Source: an uncultured Anaeroplasmataceae bacterium (GTDB lineage: Bacteria; Bacillota_I; Bacilli_A; Acholeplasmatales; Anaeroplasmataceae). Taken from it: 59,391 nucleotides of DNA. Under the pieces are notes generated by a model. It was not told where the DNA came from. It made no database searches and saw only the letters and a list, made by a program, of their open reading frames with translations. This document shows positions 36,394 to 45,305 of this stretch, piece by piece. The stretch is taken from positions 1-59,391 of the forward strand of contig CANRFF010000008.1 in NCBI GenBank assembly GCA_947629825.1, written 5' to 3'. A program made the position numbers and the translations under genes. The first letter of the stretch is position 1; each line of letters begins with the position of its first letter.

Positions 36394-36410
36394 AAAAAAT
36401 ATTTTTCATC

Positions 36411-36440
36411 TTGTCAAAAAGTACCGAATTGTTGTAAAAT
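36411..36440 (+). promoter_or_regulatory. Promoter of the GT4 gene
   Basis: TTGTCA (36411-36416) and TAAAAT (36435-36440) are 18 bp apart, about 70 nt before the ATG. Confidence 0.6.
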
Positions 36441-36510
36441 AAAAAATGGTCGGATCGAAAATCGGCAGAAGGGAATTAGGGAATTTTATTGAGTAAAGTG
36501 GTGAATTATT

Positions 36511-37731
36511 ATGAAAGTTGGCATATTTACAGATCAATATTACCCGAATATCAGCGGTGTTGTAACGTCAATTAAAATGTTATACGAGGGTCTTGTGAAT
36601 CTGGGTCATGAGGTTTTTATCTTTACCAGTTTTGATGAAAAGACGGTAGATCAGCCGAATGAATTAACCAGTGCCAACGTCATTAACTTGCCAGGAAGAT
36701 CTTATCCGTTTAAAAATCTGAAAGATTACAAATATAATTTCCGATATAAACATTTCGCAAAGATCGTTTTACCTTATGAACTGGATATCATCCATGTGCA
36801 TACGGAATTCAATATCGCCAAAATCGCCCGGATTGTCTGTAAAAAACTGCATATTCCGATGGTTCATACGTTTCATACGTTGTATGAGGATTATTTGGGA
36901 TATGTTTCTCCTTTCATGGACAAACATTTTCACAACATTTTTTTGTCGACTCTTGCCAAAATATTTATTCGTCCGGTTTCAAGGGCTTCGACGATTGAAA
37001 TTGTCCCGACCAAAAAAGTCCTTTCATTGGTGGAACGGTATTATATGAAAGGCGATATCCGAGTCATTCCGACAGGAATTCAACTGGAACGATTCAATAA
37101 ATCCAACGTTACCGAACAAGAGAAAGAAAATCTCCGTCAAAGTCTGAATATTTCCAAAGATACGTTTGTCTTCGCATATATCGGAAGAACGTCGGGAGAA
37201 AAAAACATCGAATTGATTATGCGTGCTTACTCGAAATTGGAATCCAAAGAAAACAGTGTTTTGTTGGTCGTCGGCGGAGGACCGGAATTGGATGATTTAA
37301 GAGCGTATGCCAAAGAATTGAATCTGGAAGATAAAATTATTTTCACCGGATTTATCGAATGGATAAAGATTCCTGCCTATTATCAGATTGCCGATATTTT
37401 TGTGAATGCTTCTCATTCGGAGACACAGGGGTTAACCTATATTGAGGCATTGGCGTCTTCTTTACCGGTGTTGGTTCAAAAGGACGAATGTATCGAAGAA
37501 GTCGTTCAAGATTACTATAACGGAATTTATTTCGACGGAGAAGAAGAACTGACGCAAAAAATGGAAGAAATTCAAAAAGCCCCGAAAACTTTACAAAGAA
37601 TTAAGGGCAATACGGAAAAGTCCGTTGAAAAATATTCCAAAGAACAATATGCAAAAAACATAGAAAGTATTTACTTAGACGCAATTGTAATATATAATAG
37701 AGATAAAGAATTGAATAAACAAAGTAGGTAA
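36511..37731 (+). CDS. GT4 glycosyltransferase, probably glucosyl-diacylglycerol synthase type
   Basis: The 406-aa GT-B enzyme begins with F-T-D-Q-Y-Y-P-N-I-S-G-V-V-T-S (N-terminal acceptor lobe) and has H-V-H-T-E-F near residue 95. Its donor lobe has I-G-R-T-S-G-E-K-N, G-G-G-P-E-L and S-H-S-E-T-Q-G-L-T-Y-I-E-A-L-A-S, the GT4 E-x7-E signature. It resembles monoglucosyl-diacylglycerol synthases of Firmicutes and Mollicutes, which make membrane glycolipids. The acceptor is an inference. It stops 14 bp before tRNA-Leu. Confidence 0.85.
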   Translation: MKVGIFTDQYYPNISGVVTSIKMLYEGLVNLGHEVFIFTSFDEKTVDQPNELTSANVINLPGRSYPFKNLKDYKYNFRYKHFAKIVLPYELDIIHVHTEFNIAKIARIVCKKLHIPMVHTFHTLYEDYLGYVSPFMDKHFHNIFLSTLAKIFIRPVSRASTIEIVPTKKVLSLVERYYMKGDIRVIPTGIQLERFNKSNVTEQEKENLRQSLNISKDTFVFAYIGRTSGEKNIELIMRAYSKLESKENSVLLVVGGGPELDDLRAYAKELNLEDKIIFTGFIEWIKIPAYYQIADIFVNASHSETQGLTYIEALASSLPVLVQKDECIEEVVQDYYNGIYFDGEEELTQKMEEIQKAPKTLQRIKGNTEKSVEKYSKEQYAKNIESIYLDAIVIYNRDKELNKQSR

Positions 37732-37745
37732 GCCTACTTTATTAT

Positions 37746-37830
37746 GGGGGAGTGATGAAATGGTAGACATAGTTGACTCAAAATCAACCGCCCTTAAAGC
37801 GTGTGGGTTCGACTCCCACCTCCCCTACCA
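37746..37830 (+). tRNA. tRNA-Leu (anticodon CAA)
   Basis: Acceptor GGGGGAG/CTCCCCT (one G-U pair), anticodon stem GTTGA/TCAAC around CTCAAAA (anticodon CAA, reading UUG), a variable arm CGCCCTTAAAGCGT, T-arm GTGGG-TTCGACT-CCCAC, and an encoded CCA (37828-37830). The long variable arm is typical of tRNA-Leu. Its 3' end is the left boundary of the second AT-rich island and part of a repeated sequence. Confidence 0.97.
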
Positions 37831-37872
37831 TATTAAAAGAATCGGATTGATATCATTGTCAATCTGTTTTTT
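37826..37872 (+). repeat. att-like direct repeat A: tRNA-Leu 3' end plus its terminator
   Basis: The 47-bp stretch from the last acceptor-stem base and ACCA through the T-run recurs at 41254-41300 with one mismatch and, diverged, at 47774. It contains the stem CGGATTGA/TCAATCTG plus TTTTTT, an intrinsic terminator for tRNA-Leu. A copy of a tRNA 3' end at a distance is the classic footprint of site-specific integration. Confidence 0.75.
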
Positions 37873-37970
37873 ATAGGGTTTGATACTCAGCATATAGGTT
37901 TATATGTTAATTTTTGACGTATACATCTATATGGTCAACATTGAGCATGGATTGAGAAGTATGGAGGTAA

Positions 37971-40082
37971 ATGAACTTGTTAGGAAAGACAATTTGGGAT
38001 ACTGTCGCCCAGTTTTTAAGTAAGGAACTTTCCATGAGTTTAGACAGTGTTGAACATTTAATGATGTATTTTCCAACTAAGCCTAAACGGCTTTTTGCTG
38101 TTCCTAGATATGGTTGGAAATTAACTATGTCTAAAGGACAAACAATTGCTGATGCTTTCCAAAAAGCTAAAGATCAATTTGGAATTAAATTTTTAAGAAA
38201 GGAAGAATTTTTCAAAGAATATGACTCTTTAAAAAATTTCATAGACAGAACAGAGTATAAATATGAAGAAAAGTTATCTAATTTGGCAAATGAACTTTCT
38301 AAAGGACTTAATGATTATACGCCGGGGTTTGACATCAATTCAAAAATGATACTTTTATTTCTTGAAAAAAAAGAAATGATTAATATTGATAAACATGGAT
38401 GTTATGCGGTAACTAATAAAGGTATAAAAATGGGTTTCAAAGCTGAAAATAGGATGAGTATGAATGATTGTTACTCTATTTTAATTTATGATGAAAAAGG
38501 TTTCAAATTTATAAGAAAATCTCTTCCTCCTATTATTTATACTTATTATGCCAAAAATCCATTAAACATTTACCACAATCACCCAAATAAAGAATTTGAA
38601 GTTAATTTAGCCGGTTTTGATCCATATGATGCCAAAATTAGGATTGATAGAATTTTGAACTATAAACCTTTAGCCGAGAAATATACATCTAGGCTTTCAA
38701 CAGAAGATTTGTCATTAGCTTTAAGCACGTTAAATTTTGTTGCATCAATAATTGATCCGGAATCGAATATAAAAGAATTTGTCAATTATATAGGATTGAA
38801 AACAAAAGCTTCTTCTAATTTCTATTGCTTAATCTGTAATAAATTAACACTTAGGTTCAACAATAAAAGTCAGATTGAATTGAAGAATGTAGATAAAAAT
38901 AAGATTATTGAGTTTGTGGATAAATATAAAGAAGATTTTAGTTTTGAAAAGGCTCGAATTCAGATGGGATTAATATTTGACCTTGATGGAACAGTTTTTG
39001 ATACAAATTGCATAAGAGATGAAAGAAGAAATCATGCAAATTGCATCTCTACGGAAAAATTGAACAAAATTCAACTGGTTGAAGGGTTTGAATCTTTGTT
39101 TTTAGATGAAAATTCTGAATTTTGCCTTAAAAATAACAAAATACTATTCATAACAAGCTCTCCTGAAGCATACGCTAAATACCTTTTAAAATTACATGGT
39201 CTCGATGGTTTTGAGTGTCATTACTCCTGTAGTATGAAAAAGTCAAAGCTAATTGTTGACTTTGTTAAAAGAAGTGGGTTGAAAAATTTCATTGCATTTG
39301 GCGATGAAGAAAAAGATGCCCAACTTTATTCTCAATGTAACATACCATTCTATATAGTTAATAAATATTATGGATATGATAATAAGCAGGACTTGCTAGC
39401 AAATGTCATAATTCCTAATGAAAAGGATTTTAGGCATGAGTTTATGTATGACATCATAAAAAAGAAATGTGATCTCAATACTAAATATTTCGATGATTTT
39501 ATTGTTTATTATTGTAGATATTATGATAAAACCGATTGTTGGGGAATTTGTCCTGATATGCCTGGGAGAAAAATATTTGAAAAAATTAAGTTTTCAGAAT
39601 TTAAAAATAAGAAGAGCGAATATGTTAGGAATCATTTACAAGATTTAATAATGAATGACTATAATAATATTCATGTTTCAATTAAAAACGCAGTGTTTGC
39701 AAGAGTGCCTGGACATGATGAAACTTCATTTAATCCAAATAGTCCATGTAGCATCCTAATAAAGGAACTCAGCAGAATTTATGGTTCAGAAAGAGACTAT
39801 TCGGATTTTTTGAAAAGAAATTCTGCCATAATGAATCATGATTATGGAAGAAACATTAAAGACCATATTGATACAATTGTTTCTATACCATCTAAAAAAA
39901 TTGAGGGTAAAACTGTCTATTTGTTTGATGATGTTGTGACTACAGGAACCCAAATGTCTGCCTGTATAGAAAAATTATATTCTGCTGGAGCAGGACATGT
40001 GGTTTGTTTTTGCATATGTAGAACATGTCCTCCGAAAAGGTTGCCATTAAATGAAATTGAAGGAGGATGTAGAAATGGCTGA
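37971..40082 (+). CDS. HAD phosphatase-phosphoribosyltransferase fusion with an unknown N-terminal domain
   Basis: ATG 37971 follows GGAGG. The 703-aa protein has three parts. Residues 1-325 are unrecognised, with a wHTH-like patch near 125-155 and scattered Cys/His. Residues 330-500 are a HAD hydrolase: F-D337-L-D339-G-T, I-T-S396-S, a Lys in S-M-K-K-S-K, and F-G-D-E-E-K-D. Residues 520-690 form a ComF-like phosphoribosyltransferase with the PRPP loop L-F-D653-D654-V-V-T-T-G-T. Such HAD-PRTase pairs occur in predicted nucleotide-metabolite and conflict systems. It overlaps the DprA-like gene by 8 bp, so the two products likely act together. AT-rich codon use differs from the core genes. Confidence 0.85.
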   Translation: MNLLGKTIWDTVAQFLSKELSMSLDSVEHLMMYFPTKPKRLFAVPRYGWKLTMSKGQTIADAFQKAKDQFGIKFLRKEEFFKEYDSLKNFIDRTEYKYEEKLSNLANELSKGLNDYTPGFDINSKMILLFLEKKEMINIDKHGCYAVTNKGIKMGFKAENRMSMNDCYSILIYDEKGFKFIRKSLPPIIYTYYAKNPLNIYHNHPNKEFEVNLAGFDPYDAKIRIDRILNYKPLAEKYTSRLSTEDLSLALSTLNFVASIIDPESNIKEFVNYIGLKTKASSNFYCLICNKLTLRFNNKSQIELKNVDKNKIIEFVDKYKEDFSFEKARIQMGLIFDLDGTVFDTNCIRDERRNHANCISTEKLNKIQLVEGFESLFLDENSEFCLKNNKILFITSSPEAYAKYLLKLHGLDGFECHYSCSMKKSKLIVDFVKRSGLKNFIAFGDEEKDAQLYSQCNIPFYIVNKYYGYDNKQDLLANVIIPNEKDFRHEFMYDIIKKKCDLNTKYFDDFIVYYCRYYDKTDCWGICPDMPGRKIFEKIKFSEFKNKKSEYVRNHLQDLIMNDYNNIHVSIKNAVFARVPGHDETSFNPNSPCSILIKELSRIYGSERDYSDFLKRNSAIMNHDYGRNIKDHIDTIVSIPSKKIEGKTVYLFDDVVTTGTQMSACIEKLYSAGAGHVVCFCICRTCPPKRLPLNEIEGGCRNG

Positions 40083-40989
40083 TTCAAGTAAACTCATTTT
40101 ATTGTTACAAAACGTAAACGGCGTTGGCGATGCGGCAATTAGAAAGCTAATTGTAAACGGCAAATTTAAAGAAACTATAGATGCTCAAATGACTTATGGT
40201 GCAATTCTTGCTTGGATAAAGAAGAATAAAATTTACTTTTCTAAAAAAGTAAACATTGCAACTTTAACCATTGATGATTTGAAACTTGCAAATGCCAAGA
40301 GAAAAGAAATTGAAGAATCATCTGCAAAACTTGGAATAAAAATTATTAGCTATTTTGATGAAGATTACCCTAAAAGATTTAAAGCTATGGCTTTCTCAAA
40401 AGGATGTGATTTCCCAGTTTTATTCTACTATCTTGGCGACATTAAATTACTTAATTCAGAGAAAATTTGTGCGATTATCGGAACAAGAAATGTATCACCT
40501 AAAGCAAAAGAGTATGGCATGAGAATTGCAAAGAAAATGGTTGATGATGGATATGTTATCGTTAGCGGTTTAGCAGAAGGCTGTGATACAATTGGACATA
40601 GAGGATGTCTTGATGCGGGCGGAAAAACCGTGGCAATCGTTGCTACTCCACTTAATACTATATTTCCCAAGACAAACAAAAACCTGCAAGATGAAATTCT
40701 AAAAAAAGGTGGTCTTGTAATCTCTGAATATCCTATAGGATTTAAGTTTGGTGCATTTGCATTTGTTCAAAGAGATAGACTTCAAACTTTAGGATCGGAT
40801 GTTGTTATTGCTCTCCAAACATCTATAGATGGAGGAACAATGCATGCATCTAAAGCTACGCATAAGTACCATAAAAAACTTATGACGATTGAACCATCAC
40901 TTATTGATGATGGAAATGTAACTGGAAATAAGGAATTGATTAATTTCTGGGGAGCCTCTTCAATAAATGAAGACTGGTTTCTAAACTAG
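40075..40989 (+). CDS. DprA/Smf-like protein paired with the HAD-PRTase
   Basis: The start is ATG 40075 behind GGAGG. The 304-aa product has a helical N-terminus with helix-hairpin-helix-like N-V-N-G-V-G-D-A. It also has the DprA Rossmann domain: I-I-G136-T-R138-N, V-S164-G-L-A-E-G-C-D, then I-F-P-K-T-N and I-S-E-Y-P-I-G. Canonical DprA binds ssDNA and loads RecA in transformation. This copy sits in an island with a PRTase rather than with topA, so a role in defence or nucleotide-derivative handling is more likely. It lacks a C-terminal winged helix, yet wHTH-like codons follow in the same frame after three stops. Confidence 0.88.
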   Translation: MADSSKLILLLQNVNGVGDAAIRKLIVNGKFKETIDAQMTYGAILAWIKKNKIYFSKKVNIATLTIDDLKLANAKRKEIEESSAKLGIKIISYFDEDYPKRFKAMAFSKGCDFPVLFYYLGDIKLLNSEKICAIIGTRNVSPKAKEYGMRIAKKMVDDGYVIVSGLAEGCDTIGHRGCLDAGGKTVAIVATPLNTIFPKTNKNLQDEILKKGGLVISEYPIGFKFGAFAFVQRDRLQTLGSDVVIALQTSIDGGTMHASKATHKYHKKLMTIEPSLIDDGNVTGNKELINFWGASSINEDWFLN

Positions 40990-41169
40990 GATTCCATTTG
41001 ATAAAAATTTTTCGAAAAACAAAATGTCGCTTTAAATTTGACAGATTTAGAAGACAATGTAATAAAAATATTGTTAGAAAAACCAAATTCTACTGCAGAA
41101 ACAATTTCAAATGATTGTTACTATCAAAAAGAACAATTGAAAGAATTTTTAAAGTGTATAAAAAAGTGA
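40990..41169 (+). pseudogene. Winged-helix-like remnant in frame with the dprA-like gene
   Basis: After the TAG (40987-40989) and further in-frame stops (TGA 40999, TAA 41002), the same frame is open to TGA 41167-41169. It encodes N-L-T-D-L-E-D-N-V-I-K-I-L-L-E-K-P and further helix-turn-helix-like sequence. This resembles the short winged-helix tail that many DprA proteins carry. There is no start codon with a ribosome site. It probably is the decayed C-terminus of the gene, though a sequencing error or chance are possible. Confidence 0.5.
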
Positions 41170-41253
41170 CTATAAAGTATAATTTAACGTTTTTTTCCTA
41201 TTTATTTATAGACTGCGTGTAACAGAGTGCATTGCATCAAAATGGTACTCTTT

Positions 41254-41300
41254 TACCATATTAAAAGAATCGGATTGATATCATTGTCAGTCTGTTTTTT
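41254..41300 (+). repeat. att-like direct repeat B
   Basis: Identical to repeat A over 46 of 47 positions (TACCATATTAAAAG... to the T-run), but without a tRNA in front. It marks the right end of the HAD-PRTase/DprA segment and the left end of the redox segment. Confidence 0.8.
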
Positions 41301-41352
41301 TTATATCTTTTGTGAAGTATTTTAAAAATAAGAGAGTTAGCCATACGGAATT

Positions 41353-42207
41353 TTATGGAGTATTATTTTTGAAGATGGATTGGATAAAGTTTTCAACTTT
41401 ACTTTCGTTTTTTTTCAAATAAGCAACATAAAACGGCATGGTGGCATCTTCATCTAAAAAGGGAAGATAAATTCGATCACTATTTAATCGATTATTTATT
41501 GTAATATTGGTAACGAATGATGGAATAATCGAAGAATTAACGAGTTCTTTTAAATTATCATTACTTTCTAAGAAAAATTTAGAATTAAGTAAATGCTTTT
41601 TAACGATTTCATTCCAAGAGCCGATTTCATTGGACATTAGAAAAGATTGACCATCAATATCTTTAAAATAAATTCCGTTTTTCATTCCCGCAACAAAATG
41701 ATTTTTTGGAACTGATAAAAATAATTTTTCTTCTAAGCATTTTTTACAAACCACATTTTTATCATCCGATGGATGATTAATAAAGATGATGGTTTGTTTT
41801 TCATTATATAATTCATCAATCAATTCTTCTTCATTTTTAATTGAAGTAACAACATTTTTTTGATTGAAACCCGTATATAAGAAACTACCATATTTAAATA
41901 TAGGGCCGGGAGCGACCATTCCTATCGATATCGTTGATAAAGAATTTTTATAATCATTCATTTTATCAATCATTAAATCATGGGCTTTTAAGACGTTTTG
42001 TGCATACTGAACAAGTAATTCGCCGGCTTCATTAAAAGTGATTTTATTTTTGGCGTGGTTGAATAAGGTTATTCCCAGATCACTTTCCAATTTTTGCATA
42101 GAACGAGTCAAAGATGGTTGTGAGACAAATAAGGCCTCACTGGCTTTGGTAAGATTTCCGACCTCATGAAATTTCACTAAATATTCCAATAAATAAAGTT
42201 CAATCAT
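41353..42207 (-). CDS. LysR-family transcription regulator
   Basis: The 284-aa product has an N-terminal winged HTH (residues 1-60: G-N-L-T-K-A-S-E-A-L-F-V-S-Q-P-S-L-T-R-S) and a LysR substrate-binding domain. It is divergent from the flavodoxin gene at 42334, with a 126-bp AT-rich gap that should hold its operator. It likely controls the flavodoxin/aldo-keto reductase cluster in response to a redox or electrophile signal. Ligand unknown. Confidence 0.92.
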   Translation of the reverse strand: MIELYLLEYLVKFHEVGNLTKASEALFVSQPSLTRSMQKLESDLGITLFNHAKNKITFNEAGELLVQYAQNVLKAHDLMIDKMNDYKNSLSTISIGMVAPGPIFKYGSFLYTGFNQKNVVTSIKNEEELIDELYNEKQTIIFINHPSDDKNVVCKKCLEEKLFLSVPKNHFVAGMKNGIYFKDIDGQSFLMSNEIGSWNEIVKKHLLNSKFFLESNDNLKELVNSSIIPSFVTNITINNRLNSDRIYLPFLDEDATMPFYVAYLKKNESKVENFIQSIFKNNTP

Positions 42208-42333
42208 AATTTTACCCCACTATACGTTTTAATTATACCACAATACTTTTTATATATTTCATTTTTTTTGTTTTTTCGGGTAAAATTTAAGTGTAAATTA
42301 AAAACAAATTCAATTTTATCAGGAGGTTTTGAA

Positions 42334-42837
42334 ATGAGCATATACAAAAATAAAAAGAGTTTAGTAATTTATTTTTCTAGAGCTGATGAGAATTATGCAG
42401 TCGGATATATTCAAAAAGGAAACACCGAATATATAGCTGAATATGTCAAAAATTTTACTGATGCTGATTTATTTAAAGTAGAACCTTTAATTCCTTATAG
42501 TAAGGAATACTTTAAATGCATAGAAGAAGCAAAACAAAGAATTGACAATGCTCCAATAAAAAAAGAAATCAAGGACATTTCTAGTTATGAAGTTATTTAT
42601 ATTATGACTCCTATTTATTGGGGAACATATGCTCCCGAAATAGAAACTGCTATTAAAGATTTGGATTTTGCCGGAAAAACCATAAGAATCGCTACTACTC
42701 ATGAAGGATCAGGACTTGGAAGTGTTGTAGAAGACATTAAAAGTTTATGCAAAGGAGCAATAGTTGTTAATGATAGTATTGCCATTCGAGGTAAAGATTG
42801 CCTAAAGGCAAGAAATAAAATTGAACAGTGGGTGTAA
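42334..42837 (+). CDS. Flavodoxin-like protein (167 aa)
   Basis: Start ATG 42334 behind AGGAGG. It shows the flavodoxin_4-type pattern: L-V-I-Y-F-S-R-A-D-E-N-Y-A-V-G-Y near the N-terminus, G-N-T-E at about residue 30, P-I-Y-W-G-T-Y-A-P, and T-T-H-E-G-S-G-L-G. It is an FMN protein that transfers electrons in the cytosol. The same layout recurs in the lipoprotein at 45306. First gene of the redox operon. Confidence 0.9.
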   Translation: MSIYKNKKSLVIYFSRADENYAVGYIQKGNTEYIAEYVKNFTDADLFKVEPLIPYSKEYFKCIEEAKQRIDNAPIKKEIKDISSYEVIYIMTPIYWGTYAPEIETAIKDLDFAGKTIRIATTHEGSGLGSVVEDIKSLCKGAIVVNDSIAIRGKDCLKARNKIEQWV

Positions 42838-42839
42838 AA

Positions 42840-43304
42840 ATGAAAAATTTAATTGTTTATTTCAGTTGGTCCAACAATACCAAAAAATTAGTGGAACAAA
42901 TTCATCAAAAATTTAACTTTGATACCGTAAGAATAGAAAGGTCGATTCCTTATTCTAGGGATTATAATGAGTGTGCCTATGTTGAAGCAAAAGAAGAAGT
43001 TGAAAAGAAAATTCATCCGTCTATTAAGGAAGTCAATTTAGATGTTAATGGTTACGATAATATTTTACTTTTCTTTCCTATTTGGTGGTATACTTTTCCA
43101 ATGCCTGTGGGAACATTCTTAGAACAAATCAACGGATTTCAAGGTAAAGTTTATTTATTTGCGAATAGTTATACAAATGATCCTCAATATATGGCAAATT
43201 CATTAAAAGATTGTAAAAAAATCAATGCAAAAATTAAGTTTGAAGCGGGTCTGTTTAATAAAAGTATTGAAGAACATTTAAAGTTTATAGGAGGGTTAAA
43301 ATAA
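42840..43304 (+). CDS. Second flavodoxin-like protein (154 aa)
   Basis: ATG 42840 directly follows the previous stop, with GGTG as a weak ribosome site. Pattern: V-Y-F-S-W-S-N-N-T-K-K-L for phosphate binding and F-P-I-W-W-Y-T-F-P-M-P for the FMN ring. It is slightly diverged from the 42334 gene. Only 1 bp separates it from the aldo-keto reductase gene, indicating co-translation. Confidence 0.88.
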   Translation: MKNLIVYFSWSNNTKKLVEQIHQKFNFDTVRIERSIPYSRDYNECAYVEAKEEVEKKIHPSIKEVNLDVNGYDNILLFFPIWWYTFPMPVGTFLEQINGFQGKVYLFANSYTNDPQYMANSLKDCKKINAKIKFEAGLFNKSIEEHLKFIGGLK

Positions 43305-43305
43305 G

Positions 43306-44190
43306 ATGGAATATCAGATTTTAAGAAATGGTGTAAAAATGCCAATGCTTGGCTTTGGTGTTTATCAAATCCCTGTTGAAGAAACTAAAAGATGTGTTTT
43401 GGATGCTATTAAAGTGGGTTATCGTTTGATTGATACGGCCCAATCATATTTTAATGAAGAAGCTGTTGGAGATGCTATTGTTGAATGTGGCTTACCTAGA
43501 AAAGATTTGTTTATTACTTCTAAAGTATGGATAGAACATTATGGTTATGAAGAAACCAGAGCCTCTGTTTTGGAATCATTAAGAAAACTAAAAACAGATT
43601 ATATTGATTTAATGTTATTACATCAGCCATTCTCAGATGTCTATGGAGCCTATAGAGCTTTAATTGATTTATACAAAGAAGGAAAAATTAAAGCAATCGG
43701 TGTATCTAATTTCTATCCGGATAGATTAGTCGATATTGCCTCATTTAGTGAAATTCCTCCGATGGTCAATCAAATAGAAACACATCCGTTTCATCAACAA
43801 ATTAAAGCACAAGAATGGAATGAAAAATATGGTTGCTTGATAGAGGCATGGGCTCCTTTTGGCGAAGGCAGAAAAGATATGTTTAACAATCCGGTTTTAA
43901 AATCAATTGGTGATAAATATCATAAAAGCAATGCTCAGGTGATTTTAAGATGGTTAATGCAAAGAGGTGTAATGGCTGTTTGTAAATCTACTCATATTGA
44001 AAGAATGCAGGAAAACTTCAATGTTTTTGATTTTACATTGACCGATGAAGAAATGAAGTTGATTGCCACTCTTGATGAAACGAATAGTGCTTTCTTCTCC
44101 CATGATAATCCGAGTATGGTGGAATGGTTTGCCCACATGGTTGAAGTAAGAAAACAAAATCATGGGAAAAATGAAAAGAAAAAATGGTAA
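43306..44190 (+). CDS. Aldo-keto reductase
   Basis: A 294-aa AKR with the TIM-barrel landmarks: D-T-A-Q-S-Y-F-N-E-E-A-V-G (catalytic Asp and Tyr, about residues 44-56), catalytic Lys in S-K-V-W, His in L-L-H-Q-P, and I-G-V-S-N-F. NADPH-dependent reduction of aldehydes or ketones is expected. It resembles the second AKR at 46234 in size and motifs but differs in detail, so this is not a recent duplication. Confidence 0.95.
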   Translation: MEYQILRNGVKMPMLGFGVYQIPVEETKRCVLDAIKVGYRLIDTAQSYFNEEAVGDAIVECGLPRKDLFITSKVWIEHYGYEETRASVLESLRKLKTDYIDLMLLHQPFSDVYGAYRALIDLYKEGKIKAIGVSNFYPDRLVDIASFSEIPPMVNQIETHPFHQQIKAQEWNEKYGCLIEAWAPFGEGRKDMFNNPVLKSIGDKYHKSNAQVILRWLMQRGVMAVCKSTHIERMQENFNVFDFTLTDEEMKLIATLDETNSAFFSHDNPSMVEWFAHMVEVRKQNHGKNEKKKW

Positions 44191-44204
44191 TGGGGAAAAA
44201 TAAA

Positions 44205-45272
44205 ATGAAAAAACAATTTTTAATATTCGGTTTATTGTTCATTTTATTATTGGTTTGTGGGTGTAATAAGACAAATGATTCCGATCATTCAAATCCGAAA
44301 GATGATACATCTCAAACAGAGGATACGGCAACTTATTATACGGTCACTTTTGATACGCAAGGCGGTAGTCAAATCGATAGTGTCAAAGTAAGAGAAGGCA
44401 ATCCTTTAAGAAGGCCCGGTAATCCGAAGAAAGATAATTATATTTTCAGTGGGTGGTATAAATCTTCAGATACCAATGCGGATGAATGGGATTTTGATTT
44501 GGATCGTGTGAATAAAGATACTACACTTTATGCTTCATGGTTAGAAGACGTTCCGGAAGCGACCGAAAGTATAACTTACGAAAGAAATTCGACCGGCTAT
44601 ACCGTAACAGGAGCAGGACAAGAAGAGGTCATAGTGATTCCTGACACCTATTTGGATCTGCCGGTAACGGAAATCGGGGAAAGTGCTTTTGCTTATGGAG
44701 CGCATACTGCGGAGATAAAAGAAATCACCATTCCCGATTCGGTTACGACCATTGGTTTAAATGCTTTTTATAATCGCTCTACTTTAGTGAAAGTAAATAT
44801 CAGTGAAAATAGTTCACTAACAACAATTGGTAATAATGCTTTTTCCGGAAATACGATGCTGGAATCCATCTTTATTCCTAAAGGTGTAATTAGTATTGGG
44901 GACTCAGCTTTTAATAATTGCGGAGCTTTAAACAATATCGTTGTAGATGATGCCAACCCTAAATTCAGTGATGATGGCAATAATTTAATTGATAAAGACA
45001 CAAAGACATTGATTAGAGGAACAAATCATTCCACCATCCCTGCAAGTGTGAAAATGATTGCGCCTGCTGCTTTTCGTAGAGCTACAACGATTGAAGAATT
45101 ATTTATTCCAAGCACGATAACCGGTATTGGCAACTATTTCATTGCCGATAGTTCCATAAAAATCATTTATTACGAAGGGGATGAAACAAGTTTTACCAGT
45201 ATACTTGCAAGTAAAAGAATGTGGAACTACGGAAACCGTGAAGTGAGTGTTGTTTATAACTCTGCAAGATAG
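44205..45272 (+). CDS. Lipoprotein with InlB B-repeat and BspA-type leucine-rich repeats
   Basis: The 355-aa product has a signal peptide ending in a lipobox (L-L-V-C-G-C) and a polar linker. One Flg_new/InlB B-repeat follows (Y-T-V-T-F-D-T-Q-G-G... ending in L-Y-A-S-W), then LRR_5/BspA repeats (I-G-E-S-A-F, T-I-P-D-S-V-T-T-I-G). It is a surface-exposed binding protein. I prefer ATG 44205 because GGGG lies at proper distance; in-frame ATGs at 44184 and 44190 overlap or touch the AKR end. It interrupts a cytosolic redox cluster. Confidence 0.88.
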   Translation: MKKQFLIFGLLFILLLVCGCNKTNDSDHSNPKDDTSQTEDTATYYTVTFDTQGGSQIDSVKVREGNPLRRPGNPKKDNYIFSGWYKSSDTNADEWDFDLDRVNKDTTLYASWLEDVPEATESITYERNSTGYTVTGAGQEEVIVIPDTYLDLPVTEIGESAFAYGAHTAEIKEITIPDSVTTIGLNAFYNRSTLVKVNISENSSLTTIGNNAFSGNTMLESIFIPKGVISIGDSAFNNCGALNNIVVDDANPKFSDDGNNLIDKDTKTLIRGTNHSTIPASVKMIAPAAFRRATTIEELFIPSTITGIGNYFIADSSIKIIYYEGDETSFTSILASKRMWNYGNREVSVVYNSAR

Positions 45273-45305
45273 AAAAAACATCATGACATATTCTAGGAGG
45301 AATTT

